A stretch of DNA of 27,997 bases from Actinomycetota bacterium (GTDB taxonomy: Bacteria > Actinomycetota > Thermoleophilia > Solirubrobacterales > Solirubrobacteraceae), in NCBI GenBank assembly GCA_005888335.1, contig VAWY01000004.1, positions 1-27,997 of the forward strand. The letters run 5' to 3'. Shown one piece after another: positions 1 through 7,599 of the stretch. A model generated the notes under the pieces. That model did no database searches. It was not told the origin of the DNA and worked only from the letters and a program-made list of their open reading frames with translations. The first letter of the stretch is position 1. Every line of letters starts with the position of its first letter. A program made the translations under genes and the position numbers.

Positions 1-186
1 GCGCGCGCGTTCGCCGTCGCGGCGTTCGCGGGGCTCGTCGTCCACACGCTGCTCTACGCGGCGTTCCTCGAGGATCCGCTGGCGTGGGCGCTGCTCGGCG
101 TGGGCGTGGCGCTCGCCGCGGCGCCGGCCGCCGGGCGGCGGGCGGCGGCGGTCGCCGCGCCGCCGGAGCCCGCCGCGGTCGCATGA
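1..186 (+). CDS. C-terminal end of a polytopic membrane protein (5' truncated)
   Basis: The window opens inside this frame, which runs 61 codons to a TGA at 184-186. The visible part has one strongly hydrophobic segment, a short loop with FLEDP, a second hydrophobic segment, then an Arg/Ala/Pro-rich tail typical of a cytoplasmic C-terminus. The HTLLYAAFLEDPLAWALLG pattern recalls the ends of O-antigen ligase/polymerase-like membrane proteins, which would fit the glycan genes that follow, but 61 residues are too few to assign a family. Its stop codon touches the left arm of the inverted repeat at 186-246, so the next gene may share its transcript or be separated by that structure. Reading-frame confidence is good; function is a guess. 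Confidence 0.6.
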   Translation, partial: ARAFAVAAFAGLVVHTLLYAAFLEDPLAWALLGVGVALAAAPAAGRRAAAVAAPPEPAAVA

Positions 187-246
187 TCCCGGATCCACCG
201 ATCGATCGTGGATGGCTCGCGCCGCGAGAATCGGTGGATCCGGGAT
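186..246. repeat. Perfect 17-bp inverted repeat at a gene junction
   Basis: Arms 186-202 (ATCCCGGATCCACCGAT) and 230-246 are exact reverse complements, separated by 27 nt that hold a smaller CTCGC/GCGAG hairpin (216-228). The left arm begins at the last base of the upstream TGA stop. The right arm contains the likely ribosome-binding region (GGTGGA, 233-238) and the first two bases of the downstream ATG (245-247). No T-run follows, so it is not a textbook intrinsic terminator. If transcribed through, it would bury the start of the downstream gene in a long stem. Confidence 0.85.
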
Positions 247-1684
247 GAGCGCCACGGCCGCGCCCGCGGCGGCGAGCCGCTCGGGGCTCCGCGTCGCCCC
301 GGCCGCGATCGTCGCGGCGCTGGCGGCGATCCCGCCCGTCGTCTTCGTCGCGTTCCCGACGTACCCGCAGTACGACTCGTACTTCCACCTCGTCTGGGGG
401 CGTGCGGTGCTGCACGGGGTCAGCCCCGACTTCGGCGCCTACGCCGCGCCGACCGAGCACCCGCTGTACATCGCGCTCGGCGCGCTGGTCTCGCTGCTCG
501 GGACGGCGGCCGGAGAGCGCGCGCTCGTGCTGGTCACGCTGCTGTCCCTGAGCGCGCTCACGGTGGCGGTGTACCGGCTGGGCGAGCGCGTCTTCGGGCG
601 CTGGCCGGGCGTCGCCGCCGCGGCGTTCACGGGCACGAGCTTCGCGCTGCTGCTGTACGCGGTGCGCGCGTACGTCGACGTGCCGTTCCTCGCGCTCGTG
701 CTGTGGGCGGGCGCGCTCGAGGTGGCGCGGCCGCGGCGGGGCCTTCTGGTGATGGCGCTCCTCGCCGCGGCGGGCCTGCTGCGCCCGGAGGCGTGGGTGC
801 TGATCGGGCTCTACTGGCTGTGGTGCGGCGGCTGGCGGCGCCCGGCCTTGACCGCGCTGGCGGCGATCGCGCCGCTCGGGTGGGCGGCTGTCGACGCCGC
901 GGTGACCGGCGACCCCCTGCACTCGCTGCACGCGACAAGCTCGCTCGCCGAGACGCTGGGGCGCGAGCGGGGGATCGCGAAGGTCCCGCGCGCGCTCGTC
1001 ACGCTGCTCGCCGACGTCGCGCGGCCGCCGGTCGCGCTGCTCGGGGTCGCCGGCGTCGCGCTCGCCGTGCGGCGGTTCGGGGTGCGGCGGCTCGCCGTGC
1101 CGCTCGCCCTGCTCGGCGCGGGGCTGATCACGTTCGTCGCGACCGGCGTCGCGGGACTGCCGATCCTGCTGCGGTACCTGACCGTGCCGGCGGTGGCGCT
1201 GTGCCTCTTCGCCGGCTACGCGCTGCTGGGCTTCACGACGCTGCCGGCGGGGGACGTCTGGCGCGCACGGTGGGCGCGCGCGGCGCTGATCGCGGCCGTG
1301 CTGGGCGCGGCCTTCGTCGTCGTCAAGGCGCCGAGCGCGGGCAAGCTGCGCGACGAGCTCACGTTCGTCCACCGCGCGCACGACGACCTCGTGGCGATCT
1401 TGCATGAGCCGGCGGTGGAGCGCGCGGCGCGGTGCGGGCCGATCACGTTCCCGAACTACCGGCTGGTGCCGGACACGCGGTGGCTTCTCGACGTGCCGGC
1501 GGGACGGGTGGGGGCGCGCAGCGCGCGGCGGCACGCGCGCGGGGTGGCGATCTTCGTGCTGGGCCAGAAGGCGCTCAAGCGGTACGGGTTCGCCGACGGG
1601 GCCAGCCCGCGGACGAACGCGCCCGATCCGGGGTTCGTGCCGGTGGCGCGGAATGGGACGTTCAGTGCGTACGGGGCGTGCTAG
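245..1684 (+). CDS. GT-C fold membrane glycosyltransferase (PMT/GT39-like)
   Basis: A 479-residue polytopic membrane protein. A first hydrophobic helix (about residues 13-35) is followed by an extracytoplasmic loop with QYDSYFHLVWG. An acidic residue just after the first helix is the hallmark of GT-C enzymes such as ArnT and the protein mannosyltransferases, which use polyprenyl-phosphate sugars as donors. Further helices follow, with an LLRPEAW motif about one third into the protein (common in GT39-like bacterial proteins), and a soluble C-terminal domain of about 110 residues. The ATG at 245 is preferred to an in-frame start at 212 because GGTGGA lies 6 nt upstream and the hydrophobic region begins soon after. 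Likely role: adding a sugar to an exported lipid-linked glycan or protein on the outer face of the membrane. Substrate unknown. Confidence 0.75.
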   Translation: MSATAAPAAASRSGLRVAPAAIVAALAAIPPVVFVAFPTYPQYDSYFHLVWGRAVLHGVSPDFGAYAAPTEHPLYIALGALVSLLGTAAGERALVLVTLLSLSALTVAVYRLGERVFGRWPGVAAAAFTGTSFALLLYAVRAYVDVPFLALVLWAGALEVARPRRGLLVMALLAAAGLLRPEAWVLIGLYWLWCGGWRRPALTALAAIAPLGWAAVDAAVTGDPLHSLHATSSLAETLGRERGIAKVPRALVTLLADVARPPVALLGVAGVALAVRRFGVRRLAVPLALLGAGLITFVATGVAGLPILLRYLTVPAVALCLFAGYALLGFTTLPAGDVWRARWARAALIAAVLGAAFVVVKAPSAGKLRDELTFVHRAHDDLVAILHEPAVERAARCGPITFPNYRLVPDTRWLLDVPAGRVGARSARRHARGVAIFVLGQKALKRYGFADGASPRTNAPDPGFVPVARNGTFSAYGAC

Positions 1685-2007
1685 GGGTTGCCGGCGCTCC
1701 GCTCCCTTGGTGCTGTGGGCCGCGGCGTGGTCTGATTGCACCGAGGGGAAGGAGCGGTTCGACCTTGTGGCCGCACCTGTCGAGCGCGCTCCGCGCGCCT
1801 CCCTGCGGGGGGTTGGCGCGTTCGCGCCCGCTGGTGAGACGAGACGTCAATTGGGGCTGAAATAGCGCCCCAAGTGACGTCTCGTCCCCCCGGGGAGCCG
1901 CGCCTGGCGTGTTGCCGCGCGGCCCGGGCGCGGACCAGGCCGCGGCCCGGCGCCCACGCCAGAGCGGGACGCCACGGCTCACGCCACCGCCGCACCCGTG
2001 ACGTTCG
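1685..2007. other. Convergent intergenic region, 323 bp, no gene seen
   Basis: This lies between the ends of two convergent genes. Short open frames on both strands have Arg/Pro/Gly-rich translations without a start signal or recognisable domain, as expected by chance at this GC content. The region contains a small GCGCGC-TCC-GCGCGC hairpin near 1784-1798 and the large stem-loop at 1838-1886. I found no tRNA-like cloverleaf or insertion-sequence ends. Confidence 0.7.
1838..1886. terminator. Large stem-loop between convergent genes (possible bidirectional terminator)
   Basis: Arms 1838-1857 and 1867-1886 pair over 20 bp with a single mismatch (A1850 opposite G1874) around a 9-nt loop, TGAAATAGC. 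The stem includes the palindromic GACGTC core. Its position between the ends of two converging genes suits a bidirectional terminator, though there is no flanking T-tract. A repetitive palindromic element is the alternative. Confidence 0.6.
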
Positions 2008-2595
2008 TCACCCAGCCACGTCGAACACCCGCCCCGCCGGACCGAGATTCACGACCGGCGAATCCCCCATCCGGCTCTCCTGCCCCCAGCACTCGTGGAT
2101 GTGTCCGCACAACACGAGCTGCGGCACGCGATCCTCGATCGCCCGCAGCACGGCGGTGCTGCCAAAGCCGCCGTCGACGTGACCGCGCGGCGGCGAGTGC
2201 ACGAGCAGGACAGCCCCGCGCGGGCAGCCGGCCAGCGCCGCCTCGGCCTCGTCCTCGTCGAGATCGAAGCTCCAGTCCCACGGCGTCACAGGCACGCCGC
2301 CGCCGAGCCCGTAAAAGGCCACGCCGCCAACGTCCGCCCCCTCGCCGTGCAGCACCGTCGCCGCCTCCCAGTCGCGGCACGCCCCACGCAGCGCCTCGTC
2401 CGTCTCGTTGTTGCCCGGCACGAGCAGCGTCGGCTTCTCGATCTCGCGCAGCACCGCGATCGTCTCCTCGAGGCCGCGGTGCACGGAGGCGAAGTCGCCC
2501 ACGCCGGCCACGACGTCGGCGTCCACCGCCTGCTCGACCAGTCGCCGCGCCTGCGCGAGGTCGCGGTGCAGGTCGCTGAACGCGAGGAGACGCAT
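2008..2595 (-). CDS. Small calcineurin-like metallophosphoesterase
   Basis: A 195-residue protein with the full metallophosphoesterase motif set: FSDLH (Asp8, His10), GVGD (Asp34), GNNE (61-64), LVHSPP (His133) and CGHIHE (His165, His167). These bind a two-metal centre that hydrolyses phosphodiesters or phosphomonoesters. The catalytic His of the common GNHD/E motif is Asn63 here; variation at this position occurs in small YfcE/MJ0936-like enzymes, so activity is not excluded. There is no signal peptide, so it is cytoplasmic. Its ATG shares one base with the upstream glycosyltransferase stop (TGATG), so the two are translationally coupled. Substrate cannot be predicted. Confidence 0.85.
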   Translation of the reverse strand: MRLLAFSDLHRDLAQARRLVEQAVDADVVAGVGDFASVHRGLEETIAVLREIEKPTLLVPGNNETDEALRGACRDWEAATVLHGEGADVGGVAFYGLGGGVPVTPWDWSFDLDEDEAEAALAGCPRGAVLLVHSPPRGHVDGGFGSTAVLRAIEDRVPQLVLCGHIHECWGQESRMGDSPVVNLGPAGRVFDVAG

Positions 2596-3692
2596 CAGGC
2601 GACCACGCGCGCCGGGCCGGTCTCGATCCCGAGCGCGTCGAGGCGCTGCCAGAGCGGGAGGTTGACCCGCGCGGCGGTCTGCTCGAGGGCCCAGGCGCGC
2701 AGCTCGCGGTCGGGCGCCGTGCGCCGGCCGGCCTCGGCCCGCAGCGCGCGCACCCACTCGTCCGGCCCGGCGGCGCGGACGACCGCGCGCTCCCAGGTGA
2801 GCACGCCGGCGAGCGGCGGCGTGATGGTCCGCCGCCCCAGCCGCGCCGCCTTGAGGATGCGGTAGGGGATCGCGGCGTCGTTGAACGGCTCGACCTTGAA
2901 CGCCACGATCCCGCAGTCTGCGCAGAGGATCAGCCGCGCGGCCTCGGCGTCGCTGCGTCGCCCGAGCCACAGCAGGTTGTCGAGCTGCCGGCAGGCGGCG
3001 AAGCCGGGGTCGTCGCGCAGCTCGTCGGGATGGGCCTCGCCGACGAGGAGCACCACCAGCTCCGGCATGCGCTCGGCGACCGCACGCAGGAGCGCCCAGT
3101 CGACGCGATGGCCGAGATGGCCGAGCGAGACGGCGATGACCGCCGCCTCGGGGTCCGGCGCCGGGAACGAGCCGGCGGCCAGGCCGACGAGCTCGGCCTC
3201 GCGGCCCGCCTCGCGCTCGAGCTCGGCGAGCGCGTCCGAGGCGACGAAGATGAGCGCCGCGCGCTCGGCGGCCTCGGCGTGCAGCGCCTCGAGACGCTCG
3301 CGCATCCGCGGCGAGGCGTCGTAGGCGCGCTCGTAGCGGTCCCAGCGCCCGTACCACAGCTCGGCGTCGGGCCAGCGCGCGAGCAACGCCCGCGCCAGCG
3401 GCCACTGCAGCGGATGGAAGATGACGATCGCGCGCGGCGTCCCGGGCAGGCTCATGCGCCGCGCCTGCGCCGCCGCAAGGGCGTCGGACAGCGCGACCGG
3501 CAGGCGGCCGAAGGCGCCGTAGGGCACGCGCGCGGGCTCGATCGCCACCACGCCGGGCGCGCGCAGCAGGTCCTCTGCCTGCTCGCGCAGGATGAAGCCC
3601 TCCAGCGTGCGCGGGAGCAGCAGCGCGGCGATGGGGCGGTCCTCGACTCGCAGGGCCTGGCAGCGTAGACGGCTACCGTCGGCGACCGCCAT
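2595..3692 (-). CDS. GT-B fold glycosyltransferase (GT4/GT1-like)
   Basis: A 365-residue protein without membrane segments. The N-terminal half has the feel of an acceptor-binding Rossmann domain (AIVIFHPLQWPLARALLARW, WYGRWDRY, LIFVASDALAELE). The C-terminal half has the GT-B donor-domain pattern: SLGHLGHRVDWALLRAV, LVVLLVGEAHP, NLLWLGRRSDAEAARL, then ADCGIVAFKVEPFNDAAIPYR and KAARLGRRTITPP, where a Glu-containing segment usually contacts the donor sugar nucleotide. It likely transfers a sugar during polysaccharide assembly. The ATG (complement of 3690-3692) shares a CATG tetranucleotide with the divergent flippase start; GAGG about 9 nt upstream supports it. Coupled to the metallophosphoesterase that follows. 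Confidence 0.7.
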   Translation of the reverse strand: MAVADGSRLRCQALRVEDRPIAALLLPRTLEGFILREQAEDLLRAPGVVAIEPARVPYGAFGRLPVALSDALAAAQARRMSLPGTPRAIVIFHPLQWPLARALLARWPDAELWYGRWDRYERAYDASPRMRERLEALHAEAAERAALIFVASDALAELEREAGREAELVGLAAGSFPAPDPEAAVIAVSLGHLGHRVDWALLRAVAERMPELVVLLVGEAHPDELRDDPGFAACRQLDNLLWLGRRSDAEAARLILCADCGIVAFKVEPFNDAAIPYRILKAARLGRRTITPPLAGVLTWERAVVRAAGPDEWVRALRAEAGRRTAPDRELRAWALEQTAARVNLPLWQRLDALGIETGPARVVA

Positions 3693-5190
3693 GCTCGGCT
3701 ACCTCAAGCGCCTGGCGACCACCGGGGCGGCCTACCAGGCGGCGGACGTCGTCTCGCGGGTCTTCGCGCTGGTCACGCTGCCGCTGTACCTGCACCACGT
3801 CAGCGACGCCGACTACGGCGTCGCCGAGGTCGTGGTCACGGCCGTCGTGCTCGCCTCGATCCCGCTCCGGCTCGGCCTCGGCGAGGCGTTCGTGCGCTTC
3901 TGGTACCTCGACGAGGACCCGGCCCGGCGCCGGCGCCTGGCGCGCACGACGACCGCCGCCGTGTTCTGGGTCACGACGCTCGCGGGCGTCGTCGCGCTGC
4001 CGTTCGCGGGCCCGCTGTCGGAGGCGCTGCTAGGCCGGCACGACGCGGTCGTCCTGGGCTTCGGGCTGCTCGGGCTCTGGGCGTTCGCGAACCTCGAGGT
4101 GGGCAAGGCGCTGTTGCGCGTCGAGGAGCGCTGGCGTGCCTTCCTGGTGGCGACCGTCGGCAACGTCACGCTGACGGTCGCGCTGACGGTGGCGCTCGTC
4201 GTGATCCGCGACGAGGGGGCGCGCGGCCTCGTCGCGGGGAACTTTGTCGCCTCGGCGGTCACGGTGGTCGTCCTCGGCGTCGTCCTGCGCCGCTACGTGG
4301 GCCTGCTGCCGAGCCGCGCTGCGCTGGCGCCGCTGCTGCGCTTCGGGCTGCCGACCGTGCCCGCCGACGCCGCGGCGTTCGCGCTCAACGTGATCGATCG
4401 CGCGTACCTGCTGCGCGCCGACTCGGCGGGCGCGGCCGGGCGCTACTCGCTGTCGGTCAAGGTCGCCTCGGTCGTCATCGTCGCGGTGCGCGGGTTTCAG
4501 TACGCGTGGCCGCCGCTCGCCTACTCGGTCACCGACGACGAGGAGGCCCGGCGGCTCTACGGCGTGGTGACGACGTGGTTCCTGGCGGTGACCGGGCTCG
4601 TGGTGGCCGCGCTGACGCTGCTCGGCCGCTGGGTGCTGCGGCTGTTCTTCCCCGCGCAGTTCTTGGGCGCGTTCGACGCGCTGCCGTGGGTGGCGCTCGG
4701 CTGGGCGCTCTCCGGCCTGTTTCTCGTCTACGTGGTCGTCGCCGGGCGGCTGCGGGTGACCGCCCGGAACGTGCCCGCCGCCGTCGCGGGGCTGGCGGTC
4801 AACGTGGTGCTGCTCGTCCTGCTCGTCGGCCCGCTCGGCATCGCGGGCGCGGGCATCGCCCTGTGCGCGGCCTACGTGGTCATGCTCGGCGTCCTGCATG
4901 CGCTGACGCGCCGGCGCTTCGCCATCGCGTTCGAGTGGGGGCGGCTGGCGCGGCTGGCCGCGGTTCTGGGCGGCGGCGCGGTGGCCGGCGAGCTGCTGCT
5001 GCCGACGAGCGGCGCGGGCGGCCTGGCGGCGCGCGCGGCGCTCACGGCGGCACTGCCCGTGCTGCTGCTCGCCTCGGGGTTCCTGTCGCCCGAAGAGCGT
5101 GAACGCGCGCGTTCGGTCGCACCGCTGGGCTGGCCGCGCCGGCGGCGGGAGCGCCGGCGACAGGAACGCCACACGACAGGGGAGGTCTAG
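3691..5190 (+). CDS. Wzx-type lipopolysaccharide/oligosaccharide flippase
   Basis: A 499-residue membrane protein with about 12-14 hydrophobic segments. The N-terminus (LATTGAAYQAADVVSRVFAL, then LPLYLHHVSDADYGVAE) is the classic opening of the polysaccharide biosynthesis/MATE-like flippase family, where a D-Y-G motif follows the first helix. The family moves undecaprenyl-linked glycan units across the cytoplasmic membrane. The highly charged C-terminal tail (RRRRERRRQERHTTGEV) should be cytoplasmic. ATG 3691 is chosen over an upstream in-frame ATG because homology-like sequence begins there and a TACCGT -10-like box lies at 3674-3679. It starts head-to-head with the glycosyltransferase on the other strand, sharing CATG. 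The stop TAG is part of a CTAG that borders the MITE-like element. Confidence 0.85.
   Translation: MLGYLKRLATTGAAYQAADVVSRVFALVTLPLYLHHVSDADYGVAEVVVTAVVLASIPLRLGLGEAFVRFWYLDEDPARRRRLARTTTAAVFWVTTLAGVVALPFAGPLSEALLGRHDAVVLGFGLLGLWAFANLEVGKALLRVEERWRAFLVATVGNVTLTVALTVALVVIRDEGARGLVAGNFVASAVTVVVLGVVLRRYVGLLPSRAALAPLLRFGLPTVPADAAAFALNVIDRAYLLRADSAGAAGRYSLSVKVASVVIVAVRGFQYAWPPLAYSVTDDEEARRLYGVVTTWFLAVTGLVVAALTLLGRWVLRLFFPAQFLGAFDALPWVALGWALSGLFLVYVVVAGRLRVTARNVPAAVAGLAVNVVLLVLLVGPLGIAGAGIALCAAYVVMLGVLHALTRRRFAIAFEWGRLARLAAVLGGGAVAGELLLPTSGAGGLAARAALTAALPVLLLASGFLSPEERERARSVAPLGWPRRRRERRRQERHTTGEV
5178..5185 (+). promoter_or_regulatory. Shine-Dalgarno stranded by an insertion
   Basis: AGGGGAGG at the very end of the flippase gene has no start codon at a usable distance. 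If the 5187-5354 palindrome is removed leaving one CTAG, it would sit 5 nt (TCTAG) before the GTG at 5355 of the damaged subtilase gene. It therefore looks like the original ribosome-binding site of that gene. Confidence 0.55.
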
Positions 5191-5354
5191 TGCCGCGTCA
5201 GGCAACGTTCGCCCCGTTCGGCGGGCGCTCGCCGCGCCTGGCGCCACCCGTCGATCCTCGATGTGGCTGGGCCACACCTTCGGATGACGGTCGACGCCAG
5301 CCACGACGATCGCTCCGCCGGCGACGGGGCGAACGTCACCTGACGCAGCACTAG
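5187..5354. mobile_element. MITE-like palindromic element with CTAG ends
   Basis: Arms 5187-5217 and 5324-5354 are 31 nt long and complementary at 28 positions. The interior also pairs extensively, with a TGTGGC-TGG-GCCACA hairpin (5262-5276) at the exact centre, so the whole 168 bp can fold as one long imperfect hairpin. CTAG is present at both ends (5187-5190 and 5351-5354), consistent with a 4-bp target duplication flanking a 160-bp element that begins TGCCGCGTCAGG and ends CCTGACGCAGCA. IS5-group elements are known to duplicate YTAR targets such as CTAG. It has no open frame, so a transposase would have to act in trans. It separates a Shine-Dalgarno from a GTG start, evidence for insertion. 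Confidence 0.65.
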
Positions 5355-6016
5355 GTGCACTGGACCTGGCGATCCGCCGCGCTCGCAGGCGCGGCGACGC
5401 TGGTGTGCGCGGCAAGGGCGTCGCCGGCGTGGCGTTCAACTCGCCGCTGGCCATGTGCCGCGCGCTCGGCGGCCCGCTCGGCAGCGGCACGACCGCCGAC
5501 GTCGCCAACTGCATCACGTGGGTTGCCGACCAGGGCGTCACGGTGATCTCGATGTCGCTCGGCGGCGGCGACTCGACGACGCTGCACCAGGCCGTGCAAT
5601 ACGCGTGGAGGAACGGCAACGGTGCGCTCGTCGTCGCGGCCGCGGGCAACGACGGCGACTCGACGCTCGAGTACCCGGCCGCCTACTCGGAGGTCGTCGC
5701 GGTGGCGGCGACCGACAACAAGGACCAGCGGGCGAGCTTCTCGAATGCGAACGCCGACGTGGAGATCGCCGCGCCCGGCGTCAACGTCCTCTCGACGTAC
5801 GACTCGTCGAACTCGTCGTACACGACGCTCTCCGGGACGTCGATGGCGACGCCCCACGTCGCCGGCGTGGCCGCGATGATCTTCGACCGCAACCCGTTGT
5901 TCACGGCCGCCCAGGCGCGCTCGAAGCTCGACGCCTCGGTCGACGACCTCGGCGCAGCGGGCCGCGACCAGCAGTTCGGCTTCGGCCGCGTGAACCTGGC
6001 CAAGGCGGTCTCGTAG
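5355..6016 (+). pseudogene. Degraded secreted subtilase (S8) gene
   Basis: From GTG 5355 the sequence encodes a plausible signal peptide (VHWTWRSAALAGAATLV, then CAARASPA). Near 5405 subtilase homology begins in a different frame (+2) at GKGVAGVAFNSPLAMC and continues to a TAG at 6014-6016. This part matches the C-terminal half of the intact subtilase downstream (6439-7599): the ISMSLGG segment, VAAAGND (oxyanion Asn) and GTSMATPHVAG (catalytic Ser). The propeptide and the segments with catalytic Asp and His, about 170 codons compared with the intact copy, are missing. The gene therefore has an internal, out-of-frame deletion and also a MITE-like insertion just before its start. A short product from GTG 5405 could still be made but could not be an active protease. 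It is a tandem paralogue of the downstream gene. Confidence 0.75.
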
Positions 6017-6078
6017 CGGGGCTGTGCGGGGCCGCCGCGCGCTGGCGCGCGGCGGGCCGTTCCAGCACACTGTCCGGC

Positions 6079-6363
6079 GTGCGCCTCGTCGTGGCCGCCG
6101 GGACGCTGTGGCTGCTCTTCGCGCTGGGCCTGATGCTCAACGTCGCCGGCCGGCGGCGGCTGATGCGCGTCGCCGACGGCTTGCTCGCGGTCGAGATCGT
6201 CGCGCTGGTGACCCCGTACGCGATCGACGGCGGCGGGACCGCGACGGTGGTCGCGCTCGTGGTCTGCCCGAGCGTCGCGATCGGCTTCCTGGTGCACTGC
6301 GCGCAGGTGGCCCTGCGCGACGCGCGCGGGACCGTCGCGTCACGGCGCGCCCGGCGTCTGTGA
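6079..6363 (+). CDS. Small membrane protein, three predicted helices
   Basis: A 94-residue protein starting with GTG at 6079, with hydrophobic segments at about residues 2-22, 34-50 and 55-78, a basic loop (AGRRRLMRVADG) after the first, and an Arg-rich C-terminus. A CACTGT box 5 nt upstream of the GTG resembles a weak -10 element of a leaderless transcript. The layout of about 90 residues, three helices and a R-x-x-D-G segment before helix 2 faintly resembles MrpF subunits of cation antiporters, but no other Mrp genes are nearby and the match is too weak to name it. It sits between the broken and intact subtilase genes with no evident link to either. Confidence 0.55.
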   Translation: MRLVVAAGTLWLLFALGLMLNVAGRRRLMRVADGLLAVEIVALVTPYAIDGGGTATVVALVVCPSVAIGFLVHCAQVALRDARGTVASRRARRL

Positions 6364-6438
6364 CGAACCTGCGGGGGCGGCGTTGCGATTCGCGCGCGCC
6401 CGGCCCGATCGCTCGCTCGCGGCCGGATCCTCGCCGGC

Positions 6439-7599
6439 ATGCACCGAATCAGCTCTCTCACCCTTGCGGCGGGCGCGACCGCCGTCGCGCTCGCCTGCCT
6501 CGTCATCTCGCCGCCGGCCGCGCGCGCCTCCGGCACCATCGTCGTCAAGCCTGCCCGCGGCGCGCGCTGGCACGCCGAGGGCCAGACCGTCGGGCGCATC
6601 GCGCGGCTCGGGCTGCGCGTGATCCGCGTCGACGGCGATCCCGCCGTCGTCGCCGCGCGGCTGTCCGGCCGCCGCGGCGTCAAGTGGGCCGAGCCCAACG
6701 GCGTCGTGCGCGCGCTCGACGCGACGCCCGACGATCCGCAGTTCGCCCGCGGCCCGCTGCCGCGGCTGGGCGCGGGCGCGGCCTGGGCCGCGCTCGGGCT
6801 GGCGCGGTTCCCGGCGACGGGCGGCGTCAAGGTCGGGATCGTCGACACCGGCATCGACGCCACGCACGAGGACCTGCGCGGCAAGGTCGCGGCGTGCGCC
6901 GCGGCGGTCGATGGCGCGATCCGCGACGGCACCTGCGCTGACGGCCAGGGCCACGGCACCCACGTGGCGGGGACGATCGGCGCGGTCGCCGACAACGGGG
7001 TGGGGCTCGCCGGCGTGGCCTTCTCCTCGCCGCTGATCGTGTGCAAGGCGCTCGACGACGACGGGGGCGGCACCGACGCCGACGTGGCGGCGTGCATCCG
7101 CTGGGTCCACGACGAGGGCGCGAAGGTCATCTCGATGAGCCTCGGCGGCTCCGCGTCACGCACCATCGCCGAGGCGGTCCGCTACACCTGGGCGGCCGGC
7201 GGTCGCGCGGGCTCGGTCCTCGTCGCCGCCGCGGGCAACGACGGCACGGCCGCCGTCGAGTACCCCGCCGGGCGCAGCGAGGTCGTGTCGGTCGCCGCGG
7301 TCGACGCGAGCGACGCGGTGGCGGACTTCTCCAACCACAACGCCGACGTGGAGCTCGCCGCGCCGGGCGTCGACGTCGTCTCGAGCGTCCCTGGGAATCG
7401 CTACGAGGCGATGTCGGGCACGTCGATGGCGACGCCGCACGTCTCGGGCGCGGCGGCGCTCCTCTGGGACGCCCACCCGCGGTCAACCGCGGCGGCGATC
7501 CGCGGCCGGCTCGACGCGGCGGCGCTCGACCTCGGCGCGCCCGGCCGCGACGACGCCTTCGGCTTCGGGCGGCTGGACCTGACGAGCGTGGGGCGCTAA
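6439..7599 (+). CDS. Secreted subtilisin-like serine protease (S8, thermitase-like)
   Basis: A 386-residue preproprotein. Signal peptide at about residues 1-31 (ending PPAARAS), then a short propeptide-like region (about 32-105), then the catalytic domain with the complete S8 set: Asp136 in VGIVDTGID, His172 in GHGTHVAGT, Asn267 in AAAGND and Ser329 in GTSMATPHVSG. The end (DDAFGFGRLDLTSV) closes the domain as in thermitase-type subtilases, with no C-terminal extension. It should be exported and degrade extracellular protein. The C-terminal half closely parallels the broken copy at 5355-6016, so the pair arose by tandem duplication. No clear Shine-Dalgarno precedes ATG 6439. The stop (TAA, 7597-7599) overlaps the stop of the convergent GT2 gene. 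Confidence 0.9.
   Translation: MHRISSLTLAAGATAVALACLVISPPAARASGTIVVKPARGARWHAEGQTVGRIARLGLRVIRVDGDPAVVAARLSGRRGVKWAEPNGVVRALDATPDDPQFARGPLPRLGAGAAWAALGLARFPATGGVKVGIVDTGIDATHEDLRGKVAACAAAVDGAIRDGTCADGQGHGTHVAGTIGAVADNGVGLAGVAFSSPLIVCKALDDDGGGTDADVAACIRWVHDEGAKVISMSLGGSASRTIAEAVRYTWAAGGRAGSVLVAAAGNDGTAAVEYPAGRSEVVSVAAVDASDAVADFSNHNADVELAAPGVDVVSSVPGNRYEAMSGTSMATPHVSGAAALLWDAHPRSTAAAIRGRLDAAALDLGAPGRDDAFGFGRLDLTSVGR

Noticed and set aside
3592..3690. A longer flippase start at 3592
   Set aside because: The added Ser/Arg-rich residues have no membrane or family character and would overlap the divergent glycosyltransferase by 100 bp.
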